Assembly (NCBI RefSeq): GCF_014529535.1
Contig: NC_050735.1
Location: 11,977,739-12,041,738 of the forward strand
Source of the DNA: Bradysia coprophila
Lineage: Eukaryota; Arthropoda; Insecta; Diptera; Sciaridae
Direction of reading: 5' to 3'
DNA length: 64,000 nucleotides
The notes under the pieces: generated by a model
The model's database searches: none
The model's input: the letters and a program-made list of their open reading frames with translations, nothing else
What the model was told of the DNA's origin: nothing
Shown here: positions 58,701 through 64,000 of the stretch, piece after piece
Position numbering within the stretch: the stretch's first letter is position 1
Layout of the letters: each line of letters begins with the position of its first letter
Program-made: the position numbers and the translations under genes

Positions 58701-60651
58701 TTATCTAAAAAAAATAATTCATTTTGTGTCGTATATACTTTTAGAATCGCATTCGAATCGAGTTGAATAAAATTTAAATTTGAAAACGAATGAAAAGGAA
58801 TACCAGAAACGTCTGCTCATCACATAAAAAGTGTGTTTTACTTTAGACTTAATTTGTAGCAAACTAGTTTTATTGTCAGGTCAGTTGATTACGAATGCTG
58901 AGCTGTCTCAAACCGGGACCTCAATATTCCTTAAGGAACAAAAGTCTTTCATTCAACTGACCTGAATCCTTGACACTATTGAATTACTAAAAAACTTATT
59001 TCAAATAATTAGGATGGTACAGCCGCACGAGCTTTTAGCGATGAAGCTTCCAATATTTTGGAGCGAGCCATTAGTGGAGTCTTGAGTCGCAACGCACTTC
59101 TGTACTATGCTTACGCTGACTTTGAGGAAGGTCGAATGAAATACGACAAAGTCCATGAAATGTACAAGAAATTTCTGGCACTGCCGGATGTGGATCCTAC
59201 GCTGGTGAGTTCTCGTATGCGAAATTATGTTTGCAATTTGTTTGATTGTCCCGGCGATTTTTGACGATTGACGAAGACTTTTTTATTACTTGCGTTGGTG
59301 AAGGTATCTTTACCTAAACTACCAACTCCTCTCCCTTTTTTCAAGTATCATCTCTGCGGTTTTAGTTAATCTCTTATTCCCCACAGACCTACGTTCAATA
59401 CATGAAATTTGCTCGCCGTGCTGAAGGAATCAAATCTGCCCGTGAAATATTCAAAAAGGCGCGAGAAGACATCCGATCCCGATACCATGTGTTTGTGGCT
59501 GCTGCGCTTATGGAATACTATTGCAGCAAGGACCATAACGTTGCGTTTCGTATCTTTGAGCTGGGCTTGAAACGTTTCGGCGGCAGTCCCGAATTCGTAA
59601 TGAGTTACATTGAATATCTGTCGCATTTGAACGGTAAAGCGTGGTGGATTTCCGGTTTTGTTTCGTAGCAGTCGTCTGATCTAAACAAATTCCCATTGCA
59701 GAGGACAACAACACGAGAGTGTTGTTCGAAAGAGTTTTATCGTCCGGTGGATTGACGGCACAGTTATCGGTAGAAGTTTGGAATCGATTTTTGGAATTCG
59801 AATCGAACATCGGCGATTTGTCCAGTATTGTGAAAGTGGAACGACGACGCAGTGCAGTCTTGGAAAACGTAAGACTGTTCTTTCAAAGGACAGAACAAAC
59901 ATAAATAAATCATTTTTTGATTGGATTTTAGCTGAAAGAATTCGAAGGAAAAGAAACAGCGCAGCTGGTTGATCGATACAAATTCCTTGACCTCTTTCCG
60001 TGCACCGTCGTCGAACTGAAGTCTATAGGCTATTCCGATGTAAGTTTTTTTTTCGTAACAATCGAATTGAAATTCAGCTAAACGTCACAACAATAAACCA
60101 GAAAACCGGACTCGTGAGTTCGAAAGCAGCAACGTTGGAAACGGATGAGGTTGTCAGTCAATTGCCTCGACCCGATTTCTCGCAAATGATTCCATTCAAA
60201 CCCAAGCTGACAACGTTTCCTGGCGAACATCCATTGGCCGGTGGCACATTCCCACAACCGCCAGCTTTGGCTGCCTTATGTTCACAGCTTCCGCCTCCCA
60301 ATTGTTTCCGTGGTCCATTCGTGGCTATTGACTTGATGATCGATATATTCAATCGAATCCAATTGCCGGACAGTAAGTGCATCCACGTCACTTCTGATTT
60401 TATGCATTTAACATATTCTTTCACTTCTAGTACCCGCTCCGAATGGTGAAGGTTGCGACCCTAAACAGTTCGACTTGGCCAAATCGGTACACTGGCTTGT
60501 GGACGACAGCACTTTCTCTGGCGAAGGTGGATTGAAGCGCCGTCGAATGTTGCCAGGTGGAGATGACAGTGACGAGGAGGGTGGTCCTGCGCCACCAGCA
60601 AATGATATTTACAGATTGCGGCAGCAGAAACGCTTCAATCGAACGTCCTAG
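55704..60651 (+). CDS. su(f): Suppressor of forked, CstF-77 (CSTF3)
   Basis: Thirteen exons: 55704-55736, 55803-55994, 56059-56091, 56196-56293, 56778-56931, 57001-57234, 57299-57490, 59013-59204, 59387-59633, 59702-59868, 59932-60039, 60078-60372, 60431-60651 (2166 nt, 721 residues; human CSTF3 has 717). HAT repeats fill roughly residues 15-540 ([87 protein letters not shown]). A Pro-rich segment follows ([17 protein letters not shown]), then a basic KRRR and acidic DDSDEEGG, and the conserved tail [15 protein letters not shown]. It scaffolds the cleavage stimulation factor in mRNA 3' end formation in the nucleus. All phases agree. Two minisatellites and a candidate intronic poly(A) signal lie in introns 4 and 7. 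Confidence 0.94.
56407..56412 (+). terminator. Candidate intronic poly(A) signal, su(f) intron 4
   Basis: AATAAA in the intron after exon 4 (56294-56777). The Drosophila su(f) truncated transcript also ends in intron 4. Confidence 0.45.
56514..56692 (+). repeat. 18-bp minisatellite in su(f) intron 4
   Basis: About ten units of GGTCTCGAAGATTCGTCG end some 85 nt before the exon 5 acceptor. Both strands stay open across it because the unit is 18 bp, which explains the SGLEDS-type and DESSRP-type ORFs. These are not genes. Confidence 0.85.
58306..58515 (+). repeat. 21-bp minisatellite in su(f) intron 7
   Basis: About nine units of AACGAAAATTTACCCAAATT-T. It begins about 60 bp after CAGGGCCTATTATT (58242), the same terminal motif as the MITE at 14311. 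Confidence 0.85.
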
Positions 60652-60699
60652 GTTAATCGTTTTCTTTTTTTAGGATTTCACTGGAAATGAATCGCTGAA

Positions 60700-60705
60700 A
60701 ATAAA
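60700..60705 (+). terminator. Poly(A) signal of su(f)
   Basis: AATAAA lies 49 nt after the stop. Confidence 0.65.
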
Positions 60706-61946
60706 ACGAAATTGATTTGACAACCAGAAATTCTGTTTTTCAATTCCGACGTCCAGAGTTTCATACTCCGTTCAATTTTGACTTCATTGTTCCTTCACCC
60801 AAAAGTCGCCCGACGATCAATCCAAGAAAACAAATTCTCAAAAATATGCTCTGGGTTGCAGGTTATGGAGTAAGGAACATTTCCGTAGGAACGTTTATTA
60901 TCAAAGAAAATCTTTGTGCTCCCCATCAAAAATCTTATTCTTCCATGACCAATCCTTTAGTCTCTTCTTAAAACTTAACTGCGAAAATGGTGTCCTACTC
61001 GCTGCACTATTGGCCAACCATTTTTGAAAGGCCTATTGAGTAATTTGATGACTTTGATCCTGCAGAAAAACGCTTTGTTAAAAGACAATAAATTATTCCC
61101 AGCCGGCAAGCATATAGGGGCGACATCACTATCATATCCCTGGAACTACTTAACCGATTGTCATTTTTTCTCCACTAAGTTATTTGCCGTTTTTTAAGCC
61201 CCTTTGGTCCGACCATTGGTCCAAAAGATTATATGGTTGAAAACTGAAAAACTTCGGTGAACTTTGATGACACCCAACGCACTTAGTGTTTAGTCTCCCT
61301 TGATATTATGGAAGTTTTAACGACTTACATTCAAACTGTTATTCATTCAACTATGTTGTACTTTGTACATCTTAACGGTATTTTGGATCTGTCACGAATC
61401 ATGTACTGCTCTGATGTACAAATTCGCGACAAGTACATTTGGTAACGTATCAGTACAGTAGTACATCTTAGCTGTACATAGTACTGTCATTATGTTCAAC
61501 ATTCAACAATTGCGTAGAATGTACAGATATGGTGAAAACTAATGTTCAGCAGTGTTGTAAAATGAACAGCACAGTTACCATACGGATTTTTTTTTATAGG
61601 TGTTCTTTCAATAATAATTTTTTTTCGCTCTTGTTAAGTTAAAAGATGTGTATGATAATAGTCTATAACAATAATTCCCTTGACTGAAAGTCTAGGGTCT
61701 ATACACCAGAAAATCACCGAAATGACCGTAATAAGAAATCGACATTAAGCTCACTCTGATTTTTTTAAATGCTCTAAACCGATAATAACTATTACCTTTG
61801 GGCCACATATAACGAACATTACTATCGTGTACATAATGCATAAACGAGCGAACGTAGTGATAATACAGAAAATGTCCGTAACACTTGTTACCGCAATAAC
61901 TTGAGTAATTCTTGACTGATTTTGAAATTTTGTGGTGACCTCCGGC
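60706..61946. other. Intergenic, nothing supported
   Basis: No gene recognised. CTTGTTACCGCAATAACTTG at 61884 recurs at 62312. Confidence 0.35.
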
Positions 61947-62310
61947 ATTTAATGTGCATTAAGACTTTTAAAACTAGGCTCAAGACTGCGGTCATGAAAG
62001 ACAGTGCTCACAAGTTCAATGTGATATCGCCTTACGTTTTTCTTAACTGATTTAAGTTGACTGGTTTACCGTTGTGATGATTTTTCTCTGTGATATCTTT
62101 ATAGTTTTATGGTCGTTTTGAAGTTTAACTTTATTTGCCTTTTTTGACGAATCTCTCTTAGAGAATTTTGCCTGTTGAATTAAGATTATTTGTTTTTTTT
62201 TTACTTTTACTTTTGATTGTACTTTTTGCATGAATTTTGGGTCGTATCCCACGCACGCTTGTATAAGGGATGATAATAAACGGATTTATTAAAAAAAAAA
62301 AAAAAAAAAA
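61947..62310 (+). mobile_element. LINE 3' end with poly(A) tail
   Basis: The sequence reads a short C-terminal piece (TRLKTAVMKDSAHKFNVISP) to a stop, then a 3' UTR with GGGATGATAATAAACGG and a run of about 21 A. It is a heavily 5'-truncated non-LTR element. Confidence 0.65.
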
Positions 62311-62948
62311 TCTTGTTACCGCAATAACTTGAGTAATTGTTAAGAGATTTTTAAAATATTGGTTGTAATCGACGAAGAATGTATTGGAGCGGCGAGATGG
62401 GAGTTATTTTACACAATTTTTTTTTTCTTAGTTACCGCGAATAACTTAAATGATTCCTCACCGAAATTCAAAATTTTTCTTTAATTGATAAATAATTCTT
62501 GAGTAAGTTCGTAGATGGATAATATTGGAGTGGGAGTGGGATTAAATATCATTAAAGAATAAAAAAGAGAACAAAAAGGGCGCCAAGCGACCTGATATTA
62601 CACTTCAACCCAGTAGTTGGTGTTCTAAGCATTAACGAGTGTGAAGTAATTCGAACGAGTTTTATTTCGTGGTAAATTCGGGTCTTAACCTAACTTGCCC
62701 ATTTCTCTTCTATATACTCAGTGAAGAGGATATTCTGATGTGAATCATAACTCGCCGTATATCGCCATTCGTACGGAATGTACCTGTTAATGTCTAATAA
62801 TGTTGCAGCTAACATATGAGCCGAATAGTAAGCTCTTGAACATTCGCAGAATATATTCCCGGATGAAATGCATATAACGAAATGCTAACATCAAAAAGCA
62901 AGTGTCCCAAGGAATTTAAAAATTTAGAACTTTTCGGTTAAATTATTT
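62311..62948. other. Repeat-derived sequence
   Basis: Contains GTTACCGCAATAACTTGAGT-AATT and a related block near 62431 (TTACCGCGAATAACTTAAAT), both of the TTGAGTAA module type seen in families 1 and 2. No gene. Confidence 0.45.
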
Positions 62949-63202
62949 TTCCACTCAAAAAGTTATTTTCCACGCAAAATGTTAGATTTCCACTCAAAAA
63001 AGGGATTTTCCACTCAAACTGTTGCAAATTCCACTCAAATAGATTTTTTTCCACTCAAAAAAAATTCGTGACTTTCCACTCAAATCAACTAAATTCCACT
63101 CACAGACTTTCCACTCAAATCGATTAATGTTCACTCAAATGGACTGATTTCCACCCAAATTGATTGAATTCCACGCAAGACCATTTATTTCCACTCACTT
63201 CG
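62949..63202 (+). repeat. TTCCACTCAAA interspersed array
   Basis: Thirteen copies of TTCCACTCAAA or one-base variants recur every 15-24 bp, with unlike spacers between them. Confidence 0.8.
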
Positions 63203-63351
63203 ATTTGTCCTTTATGCAACGAAAAGATTTTGTTGCATTCTAGAGAATTTGTCCTTTTACAAAATGCAATAAGAAGGCGTTTCATGGCATCTTAGAGAAT
63301 GAAAAAACAAGGCATCAGAACAGTCGGAGCGTTTGCTGCGACTTAGCCCCG

Positions 63352-63450
63352 TACAACCCGTAATCCTATTTCGTCCGCAACCATAATACGTCCGTAGCCC
63401 TAATAAGCCCGGAACCCTAATACGTCTACAACCCTCTAATGCGTCTGTTA
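63352..63450 (+). repeat. 17-bp array CGTCCGnAnCCCTAATA
   Basis: About six degenerate units adjoin GACTTAGCCCCGTAC, an inverted end of the family 2 repeat. Confidence 0.6.
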
Positions 63451-63507
63451 CCAAAATGCAAGTCAAGTTGGGAATTGTCAAATTTACTGAAAGTGTTCAT
63501 TTTTAAA

Positions 63508-64000
63508 ATTGCGCATAGCGCAATTACGAAAGCCCGTACGAAGTACCTCTCAAATAAAACCAACAATTTACGACATTATTTTAGAAACCCAAAATTTTTT
63601 GCCAACTTTCCATTGGGTATTCAATTACCTCTCAAATGAAACAAAAACTAGCAAAATCGGTTGAGATTTACTCGATTTATGTGCAAAAAGCACTTAGGGC
63701 CGAGTAGCGGCCTTAGTGCAAGGGCCCAAATTTGAAACTTTTTTTTGCCATCATTCTATTCGGCATTCAATTATCTCTCAAATGAAACAAAAACTAGCAA
63801 AATTGGATGAGATTTACTCGATTTATGTGCAAAAAACACTTAGGGCGAGTGGCGGCCTTAGTCCAAGGGCCCAAATTTGAAACTTTTTTCGCCACGTTCT
63901 TTTCGGTATTCAACTACCTTCCATAAAAAACTAAATCTAGCAAAATCGGATGAGATTTACTCGATTTATGTGCAAAAAACACTTAGGGCCGAGTAGCGGC
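63508..64000 (-). mobile_element. Family 2 repeat, inverted copy, runs off the window
   Basis: Palindrome ATTGCGCATAGCGCAAT at 63508-63524, then AGCCCGTACGAAGTAC. Three direct units of about 170 bp follow, each with ACTAGCAAAATCGGNTGAGA, TTTACTCGATTTATGTGCAA and CACTTAGGGC. The end lies beyond the window. Confidence 0.7.

Noticed and set aside
62949-63202. CRISPR-like repeat-spacer pattern
   Set aside because: The repeat is only 11 bp, spacers are 4-13 bp, and the host is an insect with no cas genes.

Overview
The window is eukaryotic and almost certainly from an insect. It is AT-rich. Its genes have GT-AG introns, many of only 54-86 nt, and are embedded in a dense layer of non-autonomous transposons and non-LTR retrotransposon fragments. 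The gene set (Su(f), TSR2, MMADHC, a polycystin, a C2H2 zinc-finger protein, a trehalose/sugar-transporter-like MFS protein, a serine protease homologue, MATH domains) fits a fly. A nematoceran such as a fungus gnat is my guess; the assignment is inference, not something read directly.

Layout. 0-5 kb: a 10-bp TTC/GAA array, then two tandem paralogues of a small secreted Cys-containing peptide, then copy A of a 1.2-kb unclassified repeat. 7.3-9.6 kb: copy B of that repeat with two younger insertions, one a 5'-truncated LINE. 12.1-13.5 kb: a serine protease homologue whose catalytic His and Ser are both replaced and which carries a Thr-rich plus acidic exon. 14-22.5 kb: a MITE field with no gene I can support. 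22.9-25 kb (minus): an eight-exon C2H2 zinc-finger gene with a 12-nt microexon. 25.3-27.9 kb (minus): a polycystin-family channel. 30.2-31.5 kb (minus): MMADHC (cobalamin trafficking). 32-42 kb: MITEs, an RT fragment, a perfect hairpin, a foldback-like element and a satellite. 42.5-49.5 kb: a sugar transporter with a 4.8-kb second intron and an apparent 1-nt frameshift in exon 1. 51.6-53.6 kb: a MATH-repeat gene with several frame breaks. 54.6-60.7 kb: TSR2 (minus) and suppressor of forked/CstF77 (plus), head to head. 60.7-64 kb: repeats only.

There are no operons. The one close functional arrangement is the TSR2/su(f) divergent pair, with start codons 393 bp apart. Exon structures were reconstructed by hand from splice consensus, reading frame and family similarity. 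Exon lengths sum to a multiple of three for every intact gene. The transporter is one base short and the MATH gene cannot be read in one frame. Both may be pseudogenes, or may reflect indel errors in the assembly.
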